DNA of 41,351 nucleotides from an uncultured Oscillospiraceae bacterium (GCA_910579155.1 CAJTTS010000021.1:1-41351), one strand, 5' to 3'; positions 21,508 through 30,905 are shown, counted from the first letter of the stretch. Translations and numbers: made by a program. The notes: generated by a model not told the origin, from the sequence alone.

Positions 21508-23496
21508 TCAGGATATATCCGCCATCTCCAGATATTTATACCCGCTGTCGGCGATATGGTCCTTCCGGGCCTGGAGGTCGTTGCCCAGGAACATCTCAAA
21601 AATCTGGGCGGTGCGCTCCACGTCCTCGGGCATGACCTTGATGAGCCGCCGGGTGTCCGGGCTCATGGTGGTCAGCCACATCATGTCCGGCTCGTTCTCG
21701 CCCAGGCCCTTGGAGCGCTGCACATCCACCTTCTTCCCCTCCAGGGAGGCCACAATGTCGTTCTTCTCCTTGTCGGAGTAGGCGAACCAGGTCTTTTCCT
21801 TGCAGGTGATCTCGTACAGGGGGGACTCGGCGATATACACGTATCCCTTCTCGATGAGGGTGGGGGTGAGCCGGTACAGCATGGCCAGCAGCAGCGTACG
21901 GATCTGGAAGCCGTCCTCGTCGCCATCGGTGCAGATGACGATCTTGTTCCAGCGCAGGTTGTTCAGGTCAAAGGCGTTCAGGTCCTTGTTGTTCTTGGAC
22001 TGGACCTCCACCCCGCAGCCGATGACCTTCATCAGGTCGGTGATGATCTCGCTCTTGAAAATGCGGGGGTAATCTGCTTTCAGGCAGTTGAGGATTTTGC
22101 CCCGGATAGGCATGATGCCTTGGAACTCCGCGTCCCGGCCCAGCTTCACGCTGCCCAGGGCGGAGTCGCCCTCCACGATGTAGAGCTCCCGGCGGTCCAC
22201 ATCCTTGGTGCGGCAGTCCACGAATTTCTGCACCCGGTTGGAGATGTCCACCGAGCCGGACAGCTTCTTTTTAATGCCCAAGCGGGTTTTTTCCGCCGTC
22301 TCACGGGAGCGCTTGTTCACCAGCACCTGTCCGGCGATTTTCTCCGCGTCCATGGGGTTCTCAATGAAGTACACCTCGAACTGAGTGCGGAGGAACTCGG
22401 TCATGGCCTCCTGGACGAATTTGTTGGTGATGGACTTCTTGGTTTGGTTCTCATAGCTGGTCTGGGTGGAGAAGTTGCTGGACACCAGCACCAGCGCGTC
22501 CTGGATGTCGTTGAAGGTGATCTTGGCCTCGTTTTTCTGATACTTGCCGTTTTGTTTCAGCCAGCCGTCGATGGCGGAAACGAAGGCGGAGCGCATGGCT
22601 TTTTCCGGTGAGCCGCCGTGCTCCAGCCAGGAGGAGTTGTGGTAGTGTTCGATGAGCTGAACCCGGTTGGAGAAGCAGAAGGACACCGACAGCTTTACCT
22701 TGTACTCCGCCTTGTCCGCCCGGTCCCGGCCCCGGCGCTCCCCTTGCCAGAACACGGGGGTGGTGAGGGAGTCCTCCCCGGCCAGCTCGGTGACATAGTC
22801 GATGATGCCGTTTTCGTAGCGGAACTCGGTGGCCTCGAATTTGCCGCCCGCCTGGTCCCGGAACCGGAAGGTCACCCCGGCGTTGACCACCGCTTGGCGT
22901 TTCAGCGTGTCGGCGTAGAACCCCGCAGGGATGTCGATATCGGTGAACACCTCTAAATCAGGCTTCCAGTGGAATTTTGAACCGGTTTTTTTCCGGTCGG
23001 CGGGCTCCTTCTTCATCTCGCCCACAATCTCGCCCTTCTCGAAATGGAGGGTGTATTTGAAGCCGTCCCGGTAGATTACCGCGTCGAAATACTCGCTGGT
23101 GTACTGGGTGGCGCAGGCGCCCAGGCCGTTGAGGCCCAGGGAGTATTCGTAGTTGTCCCCGTCGCCGTCCCGGTATTTGCCGCCGGCGTATAGCTCGCAG
23201 AACACCAACTCCCAGTTGTAGCAACCCTCCGCCTCGTTCCAGTCCACGGGGCAGCCCCGGCCGAAGTCCTCCACCTCGATGGATTTGTCCTCGTAGCGGG
23301 TGACGGTGATGAGGTCGCCGTGCCCCTCGCGGGCTTCGTCGATGGCGTTGGAGAGAATTTCAAAGACCGCGTGCTCACAGCCCTCCAGCCCGTCGGAGCC
23401 GAAGATGACGCCGGGGCGCTTGCGCACCCGGTCGGCCCCCTTCAGGGCGGAGATGGAGTCGTTGCCGTACTGCTGTTTTGGTGTGGACCTTGCCAT
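21508..23496 (-). CDS. Type IIA topoisomerase subunit B (GyrB/ParE-like)
   Basis: A 662-residue ATPase subunit. The GHKL ATP site shows EILSNAIDEAREGHGD (near residue 45), EDFGRGCPVDW (near 72) and YSLGLNGLGACATQ (near 125). The TOPRIM part has ELYIVEGDSALGS near residue 435 and CTDGDEDGFQIRTLLL near 520. Several spots differ from standard GyrB/ParE (for example GRGCPVDW for GRGIPVD and DGDEDG for DADVDG), so it belongs to a divergent branch. ATG at 23496 follows AAGAGGTG; frames further upstream are leader. First gene of the minus-strand operon that also encodes the A subunit. Confidence 0.9.
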   Translation of the reverse strand: MARSTPKQQYGNDSISALKGADRVRKRPGVIFGSDGLEGCEHAVFEILSNAIDEAREGHGDLITVTRYEDKSIEVEDFGRGCPVDWNEAEGCYNWELVFCELYAGGKYRDGDGDNYEYSLGLNGLGACATQYTSEYFDAVIYRDGFKYTLHFEKGEIVGEMKKEPADRKKTGSKFHWKPDLEVFTDIDIPAGFYADTLKRQAVVNAGVTFRFRDQAGGKFEATEFRYENGIIDYVTELAGEDSLTTPVFWQGERRGRDRADKAEYKVKLSVSFCFSNRVQLIEHYHNSSWLEHGGSPEKAMRSAFVSAIDGWLKQNGKYQKNEAKITFNDIQDALVLVSSNFSTQTSYENQTKKSITNKFVQEAMTEFLRTQFEVYFIENPMDAEKIAGQVLVNKRSRETAEKTRLGIKKKLSGSVDISNRVQKFVDCRTKDVDRRELYIVEGDSALGSVKLGRDAEFQGIMPIRGKILNCLKADYPRIFKSEIITDLMKVIGCGVEVQSKNNKDLNAFDLNNLRWNKIVICTDGDEDGFQIRTLLLAMLYRLTPTLIEKGYVYIAESPLYEITCKEKTWFAYSDKEKNDIVASLEGKKVDVQRSKGLGENEPDMMWLTTMSPDTRRLIKVMPEDVERTAQIFEMFLGNDLQARKDHIADSGYKYLEMADIS

Positions 23497-23601
23497 AGCT
23501 GCACCTCTTATTGCTGCTCCCCGAGCGGGAGGAAATGTCGAATCAGGACGGATGACGGCGAGAAGCGTCCCGTCCGGGGTCCGATGGGGCCTTAATAATA
23601 T

Positions 23602-23631
23602 AGTATACCGCAAAATGGGAGGAAACGTCAA
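23602..23631 (-). promoter_or_regulatory. Promoter of the topoisomerase operon (minus strand)
   Basis: Minus-strand -35 TTGACG (23626-23631), spacer 18, -10 TATACT (23602-23607). The start codon is ~100 bases downstream. Confidence 0.8.
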
Positions 23632-23660
23632 GGGCAGGGGGGAAAGTTCCCCCCTGCCCT
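23631..23660. other. GC-rich hairpin and direct repeat between divergent promoters
   Basis: A 14-base-pair stem (23631-23644 with 23647-23660, arm agggcaggggggaa) abuts the -35 of the minus-strand promoter. Just after it, tgtataaagcattg occurs twice in tandem (23661-23688). The hairpin may insulate the two divergent units; the direct repeat could be a protein-binding site. Confidence 0.5.
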
Positions 23661-23705
23661 TGTATAAAGCATTGTGTATAAAGCATTGAATTTTAAGAAT
23701 GTTTA

Positions 23706-23734
23706 TTGACAGGAAAAGGGTGGACAGGTATAAT
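23706..23734 (+). promoter_or_regulatory. Promoter of the SLH-esterase gene
   Basis: Consensus boxes: -35 TTGACA (23706-23711), spacer 17, -10 TATAAT (23729-23734). The start codon lies ~100 bases downstream. Confidence 0.9.
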
Positions 23735-23842
23735 AATGTCAATATCTTTAGGCGCGAAAAAACAAGAGGGGGTGGCGTGGCCGGAGTTATGAAAATCCGG
23801 GATTCCAGGAGAGTGAACATATTGCAACAGGAAGGAGATTTT

Positions 23843-26800
23843 ATGAAAAATTATGTGAAGAGAGCGTCGGCATTTGTAATCACGGTGGCTATGCTCCTGA
23901 GTATGGTGCTGCCCGGGTTTGCTGCTGAGGAAGCGTCTAACCCCGGGGACATTGCTCGGGGAGTGTTGGCGCAAATCATCAGCGAGAAGCTGGAGCTGAC
24001 GGGCGAGGCGGAGAACATCTATACCGACCTGCCCGCAGACGGACAGTATACGCCCTATATTCTCGCCTGCGTGGAGGCGGGGATCATGAACGGCCGCGGA
24101 AATGGAATCATGGCTCCCGGCGATATGGTGACCCGCCAGGAGGCCTGCAAGATGATCTGCATAGCCTTGGGGCTGAAGCCTGTCGAGGGTCATACCGATT
24201 TCGCGGATGACGCCGATATAGCGGGCTGGGCTCTGCCCTATGTGAACGCGATGAAGGCGGCAGGCTATCTCGAGAGCGCGGACAACGGCCGGTTCTTGCC
24301 GACGGAGCCGATCACTCGCGCCAGCGCGGTAAAGATGTTGGATGACGGCTTGGCCGCCCCCGGTGATGGGGACGGCGAGGAGGACGATGCGCTGAAGGAG
24401 ACCGGCCACACCAGCGACTATGACGCGGATGATCCCTACGGGGGCGTGAATGTGGGCCTGTTCCACCATGTGCCTATCCAGGTGGGCGACGAAACCGCCG
24501 GGGAAGCCACCTACTATCTCCCCGAGGGAATGGACCCCTGGGCTCCTGCCGTGATTATTCTCACCCCGAACAATACCACCGCCCGGGACTTCTCCGGCAC
24601 TGAGACCGGTCTGGCTTGGCGGGCTGTGGCGGATGAGAACAAGATCGGCGTAGCCATCCTGGGTCCCAAGGACGGCGGGACCTGGAACCTGGACTTGGAC
24701 GGCGAGGGCCGGGACGACGCCGCCGTTCTCAACCAGCTCTACCTCACGATGCGCAAGAAGGGCACGAACCTGAAGGGCGCCTTCTCCATGGATAAGTCCC
24801 ATACCGCCTTGGTGGGCTATGAGGAGGGCGGCGCTGCGGCTCTGCTGTTCGGCGCCCGCTGGGCCAGCGATTTCAGCGCCATCGCCGCTGTGGACGCAAC
24901 CGCAGTACCAACCGCGTCCCTGGCTGCTGTGGGAGAGCAATATGTTATGCCCTTCCCCGGTGATACGGATCTGGGTATTGAGGAGGAGGCCATCGCCGCA
25001 AAGACGGTGGACACCCCTGTGTGGTTCATTAACTCCGCCAAGGGCAACGACGCTGCGGTGGCCTACTATACCAATGCCATCCAGAACGGCCCCAACAAGG
25101 CCACGACTGAGGCTGAGATCAAGAACACCACTGAGGCCCAGACTCCTGCGGAGATCTGGAGCCAGTTCCTGGGTACTTACAAGCGCTTTATGGCGATGCA
25201 GCTTCCCGGGCGGGTGACCAAGGCCGTGGAATTCACCGAGGCCAACGGTTTCACCGTCCATGAGGAGACAGTCAACGGCGAACCCCGCCGCTGGGCTACC
25301 TACGTTCCCAAGAGCTATGACGGCACTTCCGAGGTGCCTCTGGTGCTGGTTATGCACGGCTACACCGCGTCCATGTACGCCATTGCCGAGGAGTCCCGCT
25401 GGTTCGACGTGGCGGAGGACAACGGCTTCATCGTGGTTTTTGCCCAGGGCATGGTCCGTCCCGCCGACCTGATGGGCAACGTGCCCACGGCTATGTGGCT
25501 GGCCGGCCCCTTTGCCGCCTTGGCCGGTGAGGGTACGGACCCTGACGTGGATGTGAACTTCCTGAGCAGCCTGCTGGACAAGATGGAGGCCGATTATAAG
25601 ATTGACGCCGGTCGGATTTATGCCACCGGCCACTCCAACGGCAGCTTGATGACCTGGGCGATCGGCTCTAAATTCGCCGACCGTTTCGCCGCGATCGCCC
25701 CCGTGGGGTATATGTCCTCTCCCGTTGGAACGATGGACAGCGATGTCCTCCTGCCCAGTTGGTCCTTCCTGGGCCAGTACGATTCTGCGGGCGATCCCAC
25801 CCTGGTGGAGAACAACAGCAGCAAGACGGTGGAGGCCCTGAAAGCCTGGAACGAGCAGAACGGGACCAATGAGGATCAGATGACCACCGATATCGCCGAT
25901 GTGGCCGGGATCGAGGACTCCTTTGTCACCCGGAGCTTCTCCAACAGTCAGAACGTGCCTTTGGTGAAGTTCACCGAGGTCAAGGATACCCCCCATGTGT
26001 ACCTCCAGGAGGAGAGCCAGGCCATTTGGGACGACTTTTTCTCCAAATACAGCCGCAAGGATGGCAAGCTCTATTATCAGTCGGAGGAGGACGGCCAGCC
26101 CGTTGAAGTAACCAGAGACGCTTATGTATCCAGCACCGGTTGGTATGCCCCCGCCGAAAAGGCGGCGTATACCTACGATTCCGACAAAGCCTATGACGCG
26201 GTTATCACCGGCAAGTGCGACGGCGTGATGATTAAGAACGGGAATGATATCGCTTCCGCAACCGTCTACATTCCCGAGGGCGCTCAGCCCTATGCCCCCG
26301 TGGTCCTGGTGCTCACCCCTGACGGAACCACTGCCGCCCAGTTCGCCGAGAGCGATACGGGCAAGGCGTGGATAAAGCTGGCGGACGATACCCCCGCCGG
26401 TGTCGCCTTTGACTCCAAGCCTGTGGTGGCCTTCATGGGACCCGAGGCCGGTGGAAGCTGGAACCTGGAGCTGGATGAGGACGGCCGGGATGACGCCGCC
26501 CTGGTCAACGCGCTCTATACCACCATCCGCTCCCGAAGCCTGAGCGGCCGTCACCCCGCCGGGGTGAACCGGGGCTGGATCAGCCTGGTGGGCTATGAGG
26601 AAGGCGGAGCTGCCGCCCTGCTCTTTGGCGCCCGCCATGCCGCTAACTTCTCCAGCATTACCGCCGTGGACGCGACCGAGGTTCCCGCCGCTTCCTTGAC
26701 CGCAGTGGGCAAGGAATTGGTGGCCCCCTTCACCGGGGATGGTTCTACCAACGGTTTGGAGCTGAATCTGGCCGCCAAGGACGTGCCTTCCGCCGTGTGG

Positions 26801-28009
26801 ATGATCGGTTCCAACAAGGGGAGCGTCAACGACCACGTGGTCAGCTACTTCAAGACCGCCAGCGCGGTGGAGGCGAACGCCACCGCCAACAGTGACGGCG
26901 AGCAGGTCTTTGCCAACAAGGACAATGCGGCCAAAACGGTCATCATCACCGAGGATAGCGACGGCCTGACGCCCAGCAGTATCTGGAGCAGATTTATAGG
27001 GACGCACAAGCGGCTGCGGGGCCTCGAGAAGGGCGGCCGCCTGGCGATTACGCAGGATTACTCCCCCAAGGCCTTTACTGTCACTGAGAAGAAGTTCGGT
27101 GACGAGATGCGCCGGTACATCACTTATGTGCCCACCAACTATGACGAGCTGACCAAGGATGGCGGCAAACTGCCCCTGGTGCTGGTGCTCCATGGCTATG
27201 GCGCTACCATGACCGGTATCGCCGAGGAGTCCCGCTGGTATGACCTGGCGGAGGAGAACGGCTTCATTGCGGTTTTCGCAAACGGTATGAACCGGGACGT
27301 CCCCATGATGGGCAATGTGCCCTCCCCCATGTGGATGGGAGGCTCTTTCGGCCAGCTTGGCGCCGCGCTCGGCCTGGACTCCAAGACCGATGTAAACTTC
27401 CTCAACCAGCTCCTGGATGAGATGGAGGAAACCTACGCCGTGGACACTGCCCGGGAGTATGTGACCGGCCACTCCAACGGCAGCATGATGACTTGGGAGA
27501 TGGCCATCCAGAGCACCGACCGCTTCGCGGCCATTGGCCCCTGCGGCTATATGGTGCCTTGGAATGAGGACGAACTGACCAGCAAGAGCAAGAATCCCAT
27601 CGCCATTTGGGGATTCCTGGGCGAGTACGACAGCGTGGGCAGCGCCAAGCTGGAAGAGGGCAACAACACCACGGTTACGCTCCAGACTTGGAACAAGATC
27701 AACGGCATTGACGAGACCACCGCCAAGGCCAGCAAGGAGACTGTGGAATACGCGAACAGCTTCGCTACTGAGACCTTCTACGCTGGGACCAACAAGGACG
27801 TGCCTCTGATGCGGTTCACCGAGGTTGCGGACACACCGCATGTGTACCTCCAGGAGGAGGCCGAGCATCTGTGGGACTTCTTCTCCCGGTTCAGCCGGGG
27901 CGAGGACGGTAAGCTGTACTACCAGGCCGATGCCGAAAGCGATAAGACCGAGGTGGTCAAGGGCGAGTACAAGGCTGACGACGGCTGGTATGCTGCCGCT
28001 GAGAACTAA
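23843..28009 (+). CDS. SLH-anchored surface protein with tandem pseudo-hydrolase/esterase units
   Basis: A 1388-residue exported protein. Signal peptide at residues 1-27 (VLPGFA cleavage region). Two S-layer homology repeats lie at about 50-165 (IYTDLPADGQYTPYILACV; TDFADDADIAGWALPYVNAM), predicting attachment to cell-wall polymers. Then come two copies of a double unit. In each, the first module (about 200-455 and 783-1070) has an alpha/beta-hydrolase look but GYEEGG (327 and 919 at the nucleophile place). The second module (about 465-770 and 1078-1388) is an LpqC/PHB-depolymerase-type esterase with GHSNGS nucleophiles Ser598 and Ser1211 and a conserved DTPHVYLQEE that should hold the catalytic His. 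Likely an extracellular carboxylic ester hydrolase; substrate unknown. ATG follows ggaaggagatttt. Confidence 0.88.
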   Translation: MKNYVKRASAFVITVAMLLSMVLPGFAAEEASNPGDIARGVLAQIISEKLELTGEAENIYTDLPADGQYTPYILACVEAGIMNGRGNGIMAPGDMVTRQEACKMICIALGLKPVEGHTDFADDADIAGWALPYVNAMKAAGYLESADNGRFLPTEPITRASAVKMLDDGLAAPGDGDGEEDDALKETGHTSDYDADDPYGGVNVGLFHHVPIQVGDETAGEATYYLPEGMDPWAPAVIILTPNNTTARDFSGTETGLAWRAVADENKIGVAILGPKDGGTWNLDLDGEGRDDAAVLNQLYLTMRKKGTNLKGAFSMDKSHTALVGYEEGGAAALLFGARWASDFSAIAAVDATAVPTASLAAVGEQYVMPFPGDTDLGIEEEAIAAKTVDTPVWFINSAKGNDAAVAYYTNAIQNGPNKATTEAEIKNTTEAQTPAEIWSQFLGTYKRFMAMQLPGRVTKAVEFTEANGFTVHEETVNGEPRRWATYVPKSYDGTSEVPLVLVMHGYTASMYAIAEESRWFDVAEDNGFIVVFAQGMVRPADLMGNVPTAMWLAGPFAALAGEGTDPDVDVNFLSSLLDKMEADYKIDAGRIYATGHSNGSLMTWAIGSKFADRFAAIAPVGYMSSPVGTMDSDVLLPSWSFLGQYDSAGDPTLVENNSSKTVEALKAWNEQNGTNEDQMTTDIADVAGIEDSFVTRSFSNSQNVPLVKFTEVKDTPHVYLQEESQAIWDDFFSKYSRKDGKLYYQSEEDGQPVEVTRDAYVSSTGWYAPAEKAAYTYDSDKAYDAVITGKCDGVMIKNGNDIASATVYIPEGAQPYAPVVLVLTPDGTTAAQFAESDTGKAWIKLADDTPAGVAFDSKPVVAFMGPEAGGSWNLELDEDGRDDAALVNALYTTIRSRSLSGRHPAGVNRGWISLVGYEEGGAAALLFGARHAANFSSITAVDATEVPAASLTAVGKELVAPFTGDGSTNGLELNLAAKDVPSAVWMIGSNKGSVNDHVVSYFKTASAVEANATANSDGEQVFANKDNAAKTVIITEDSDGLTPSSIWSRFIGTHKRLRGLEKGGRLAITQDYSPKAFTVTEKKFGDEMRRYITYVPTNYDELTKDGGKLPLVLVLHGYGATMTGIAEESRWYDLAEENGFIAVFANGMNRDVPMMGNVPSPMWMGGSFGQLGAALGLDSKTDVNFLNQLLDEMEETYAVDTAREYVTGHSNGSMMTWEMAIQSTDRFAAIGPCGYMVPWNEDELTSKSKNPIAIWGFLGEYDSVGSAKLEEGNNTTVTLQTWNKINGIDETTAKASKETVEYANSFATETFYAGTNKDVPLMRFTEVADTPHVYLQEEAEHLWDFFSRFSRGEDGKLYYQADAESDKTEVVKGEYKADDGWYAAAEN

Positions 28010-28048
28010 AACCTGAACCCTTCGCGGCAAACTCGAAAGCGACCTTTT

Positions 28049-28094
28049 GTCCGGCGGGCACAGTTTGAACTGTGTCCGCCGGACTGTGTTTTTT
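28049..28094 (+). terminator. Intrinsic terminator of the SLH-esterase gene
   Basis: About 17-base-pair stem 28049-28065 with 28068-28084 (gtccggcgggcacagtt arm, one G-T pair), then tgtgtttttt. Confidence 0.9.
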
Positions 28095-28264
28095 AAATAA
28101 CCCTACTCGATCTGGACAAATGGTTGTCAGTTGTTTGGAGTGGGTAGGGTCGCTCTTTGCCTGTATCTCTTCGTAATAGATGCCGAATTACCTCCCATAG
28201 AGGATGCTTTCATACGCCTAGACGCACTTGCTGATAAAACAGAAGCTCTCTTACTGAGAGGCAT

Positions 28265-28530
28265 TTGGATGAATACGATGAAATGAAAGATGTCGACAGT
28301 CGGCTTAGGCTGTCCGTAGAAGAACTCAGATTTTTAGAAAATAGCAAGCGCAAGACAATTGGGGAAAACATTTTACAGACCAATATCCTGACTTTAAACG
28401 CGGCTGTGGAGGCTGTCAACGCAGATGGTATTTTGTGGTTTTGGCCGGTTGCGTGCGGAAAACGCGGGCTATACGGGCCGGGTGGACCACAGAGGGATGC
28501 GGCTAGCATCTTATTCAAACAAAAGCACAA
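28265..28530 (+). pseudogene. Decayed methyl-accepting chemotaxis protein fragment
   Basis: One frame reads ENILQTNILTLNAAVEAVNA (28362-28421), a clear relative of the conserved signalling tip of chemoreceptors (usually QTNILALNAAVEAARAGE). After about 28425 the likeness moves to another frame (GRLRAENAGYTGRVDHRGMR, then LASYSNKSTTLI), so a frameshift has broken it. No start, membrane or ligand-binding part remains. The fragment runs into the 3' end of the dehydrogenase gene on the other strand. Base composition is lower in GC than the flanking SLH gene. The stretch before it (28095-28264) holds nothing I recognise. Confidence 0.65.
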
Positions 28531-29533
28531 CCTTACGGATTCCTGGGATATGGCTGTCCACGAAATCAAAGGCATCCTGTGCCTTTTCAATCGGGAAGGT
28601 ATGGCTAATGCTGCCGCGCAGGTCCACCTGTCCGGCGTTGATCATATCAATGACCTGCTGAAACTTCCGGTTCTGCAACCGGCTGCCGCGCACATCCAGT
28701 TCTTTGCTGGTAATCACGAACTGATTGACCTCGGTCGGCATCACGCTGAAACCCATCGTGATAACCCGTCCGGCATTGCCCGTAGACTGTAGAGCAGTCT
28801 GCAAGCTGGTCTTGACGCAGGCGGCATCAATTGAAACGGTTACGCCGTAGCCGTCTGTGAGTTCGCGGCAGCGCGCGGGGACATCCTCCTGGAGGGAGTT
28901 GATTACCGCGTCGGCGCCGTTGGCTAACGCCTCCCCCAGTTTGGCGTCGTCGATGTCGGAAACGATAATCTTTGCGGGATGGAATTGCTTGACAATGCGT
29001 AAAATACTGGAGCCAAGGGCTCCGCTGCCGATGATGAGTACGGTGTCCTCGCGCTCCAATTGTGCGCGGGAACAGCACTGTACTGCGATGGTGGTGGGTT
29101 CGATCATCACAGCCTCGGCGTCGGTGAGCATTGATGGAACAAGATAGCAGTCGGTATCCGGCACAGCCAAATATTCTCGATAGCCCCCGTCAATGTGTAC
29201 GCCGCGCACCTTGAGATTTCCGCAGACGTTGGGCCTCCCCTTCCGGCATGCGTAGCAGTGGCCGCAGGCGGTGACCTGATCGATGATGACGCGGTCTCTC
29301 ACCTTGACTTTTTTTACGCCGGGCCCGGTTTCCTCCACTACGCCAACCATTTCATGTCCGATAACGCGAGGGTAGGTTGCGGCGGCGTTGGCACCGTGAT
29401 AGATGCCCACGTCGCTGCCGCAGATTCCGGCGGCGGTCATGCGCACCAACACGTTGTTTTTTTCGTCGATGACCGGCTTTTCCATCTCAATCAAGCGAAG
29501 TTGGTTCGGCTGCGCGATCTGTACAGCTTTCAT
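28511..29533 (-). CDS. Zinc-dependent alcohol/polyol dehydrogenase (MDR family)
   Basis: A 340-residue medium-chain dehydrogenase that should oxidise an alcohol, polyol or sugar acid with NAD(P). Catalytic zinc ligands are Cys38 (AAGICGSD) and His60/Glu61 (VIGHE). Structural zinc cysteines are C90, C93, C96 and C104 (ACGHCYACRKGR..VC). The nucleotide-binding turn is GSGALG near residue 162. The sequence is closest in feel to L-idonate/galactonate or sorbitol dehydrogenases, but the substrate cannot be assigned. ATG at 29533 follows GGAAAGGA at 12 bases; the ATG at 29545 has no spacing from that site, and the sister protein also begins MKAV. It follows the next gene in the same transcript by 84 bases. 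Confidence 0.88.
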   Translation of the reverse strand: MKAVQIAQPNQLRLIEMEKPVIDEKNNVLVRMTAAGICGSDVGIYHGANAAATYPRVIGHEMVGVVEETGPGVKKVKVRDRVIIDQVTACGHCYACRKGRPNVCGNLKVRGVHIDGGYREYLAVPDTDCYLVPSMLTDAEAVMIEPTTIAVQCCSRAQLEREDTVLIIGSGALGSSILRIVKQFHPAKIIVSDIDDAKLGEALANGADAVINSLQEDVPARCRELTDGYGVTVSIDAACVKTSLQTALQSTGNAGRVITMGFSVMPTEVNQFVITSKELDVRGSRLQNRKFQQVIDMINAGQVDLRGSISHTFPIEKAQDAFDFVDSHIPGIRKVVLLFE

Positions 29534-29617
29534 GCTGATAACCATTCCTTTCCACTGTCTGTTGCAAGCTGCAAAAGGAGCTGAGGCGGGGCATTTCGTG
29601 TCCCGCTGTATCCCGGG

Positions 29618-30649
29618 TTAAATATCTGCTTCGCACACCCGTACGACTACCTTCATATATTTCGCGGGATTTTTTTCAATGTCTATGATGGTGGCAGGGG
29701 CCTGGTCCAGCGGGATGGTTTTGGTCAAAATTTTCTCCATATCCACCCGTTTGCCGGCAATCAGTTCCAGCGCCTCCTCAAACTCACCGGCGCTGGTACG
29801 CGCCCCGCAAATATCCACTTCCTTTTTTGTAATGAGGTCGGTGGGTAAGCTGGTTTCGCCCTTGGGCCAGCCGGTAAAGGTAATGCGTCCGGCGTTTGAA
29901 ACCAGATTCAACGTGTCGCGGATGCAGGTGTTGGATCCGGTACATTCCATCACCTGCTGCGCCATCATGCCGCCGGTGATCTCGCCTATGCGGGCTGCGG
30001 CGGATTCGGCGCCGGAATTGATCGTGTATTCAATGCCCACAGACTTGGCGAAATCCAGCCGTTCCTGCACCAGGTCGATCACGATGGCATGAGCGCCGTA
30101 AGCCTGCGCCGCCATTCCGGCCACCAGTCCGATAGGTCCGGCGCCATAGACAGCACAGTATTCCCCGGACTTCAGTCTGCCGCGGTGGATGCCATGAAGG
30201 CTGATGGTTAGCGGCTCGGCCATAGCAGCTTGCTCCCAGGTCAATTCGTTGGGGATGGGGATGAGCATATCGGCCGGATGACAGAAATATTCGGCCATAC
30301 CCCCGTCAATATGAACGCCCAGCACCTTCAGATCGGTGCAGCAGTTGGTACGTCCAATGCTGCACGGATAGCAGTGCCCACAATAGAGATAGGGGTCGAC
30401 AACTACGCGGTCGCCGGGCTTGAGGCCGCGGGGGTTGTCGGCGGGAATGCTTTCGACGATACCGGCCAGCTCATGTCCGATCACGCGCGGGTAGGTAACC
30501 AGTCCGTTTGTGCCGCGGAACGCGCCGATATCACTGCCGCAGATACCGGCTGCAACGATACGGATAAGCGCCTCACCCGGCGTAGGCTCCGGCTTTGGAA
30601 GCTCCACACAGGCGATTTCCCAGGGGTTGGAAAGTTTAACGGCTTTCAT
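29618..30649 (-). CDS. Zinc-dependent alcohol/polyol dehydrogenase (MDR family)
   Basis: A 343-residue paralogue of the neighbouring dehydrogenase, with the same layout. Catalytic zinc ligands Cys37 and His59/Glu60 (RVIGHE), structural cysteines C90, C93, C96 and C104 (YCGHCYPCSIGRTNCC), and nucleotide turn GAGPIG. Two similar but diverged dehydrogenases in one operon suggest two successive or alternative substrates. ATG at 30649 follows AAGGAGG. The mRNA has a ~220-base leader because the promoter lies at 30876-30905, and a GntR-type site (30847-30856) sits just after the transcription start. Confidence 0.9.
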   Translation of the reverse strand: MKAVKLSNPWEIACVELPKPEPTPGEALIRIVAAGICGSDIGAFRGTNGLVTYPRVIGHELAGIVESIPADNPRGLKPGDRVVVDPYLYCGHCYPCSIGRTNCCTDLKVLGVHIDGGMAEYFCHPADMLIPIPNELTWEQAAMAEPLTISLHGIHRGRLKSGEYCAVYGAGPIGLVAGMAAQAYGAHAIVIDLVQERLDFAKSVGIEYTINSGAESAAARIGEITGGMMAQQVMECTGSNTCIRDTLNLVSNAGRITFTGWPKGETSLPTDLITKKEVDICGARTSAGEFEEALELIAGKRVDMEKILTKTIPLDQAPATIIDIEKNPAKYMKVVVRVCEADI

Positions 30650-30846
30650 TTGGACAACCTCCTTGTCATGTTTGCGCCGGCTGCGCCGCAAAAGCGGCGC
30701 TGGTGCCGGGGCGATACCAGCATTGCGGCGGCCAAAATAACCGCCAGATCGTAACCGCCGCGCAGATTGTAGACAAAGGACGGCGGGGGATGGGGCGGCG
30801 TCCGGCAATGCGGTAGCCGCCGTTGCAGTACTCTTTATCGCTTATA

Positions 30847-30856
30847 TTGCATACAA
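30847..30856 (-). promoter_or_regulatory. Candidate GntR operator (dehydrogenase side)
   Basis: TTGTATGCAA on the minus strand, 20 bases downstream of the -10 box. The wider match CATGTTGTATGCAA is identical to that at the divergent promoter. Fits the GntR/FadR-type pattern TTGYATRCAA. Confidence 0.6.
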
Positions 30857-30875
30857 CATGGCGTTGCGCAACATG

Positions 30876-30905
30876 AGTATAGCAAACTTGTGTACTGGTT
30901 GTCAA
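30876..30905 (-). promoter_or_regulatory. Promoter of the dehydrogenase operon (minus strand)
   Basis: Minus-strand -35 TTGACA (30900-30905), spacer 18, -10 TATACT (30876-30881). Confidence 0.85.

Noticed and set aside
23693..28030. 1445-residue open frame on the minus strand
   Set aside because: It mirrors the SLH-esterase gene on the opposite strand; its sequence is low-complexity G/H/V-rich and matches no family. The plus-strand frame has signal peptide, domains, promoter and terminator.
28095..28264. Possible transposon end (ccctac near 28103 and gtaggg near 28150)
   Set aside because: The inverted match is short and imperfect, there is no transposase gene or target duplication that I can see.
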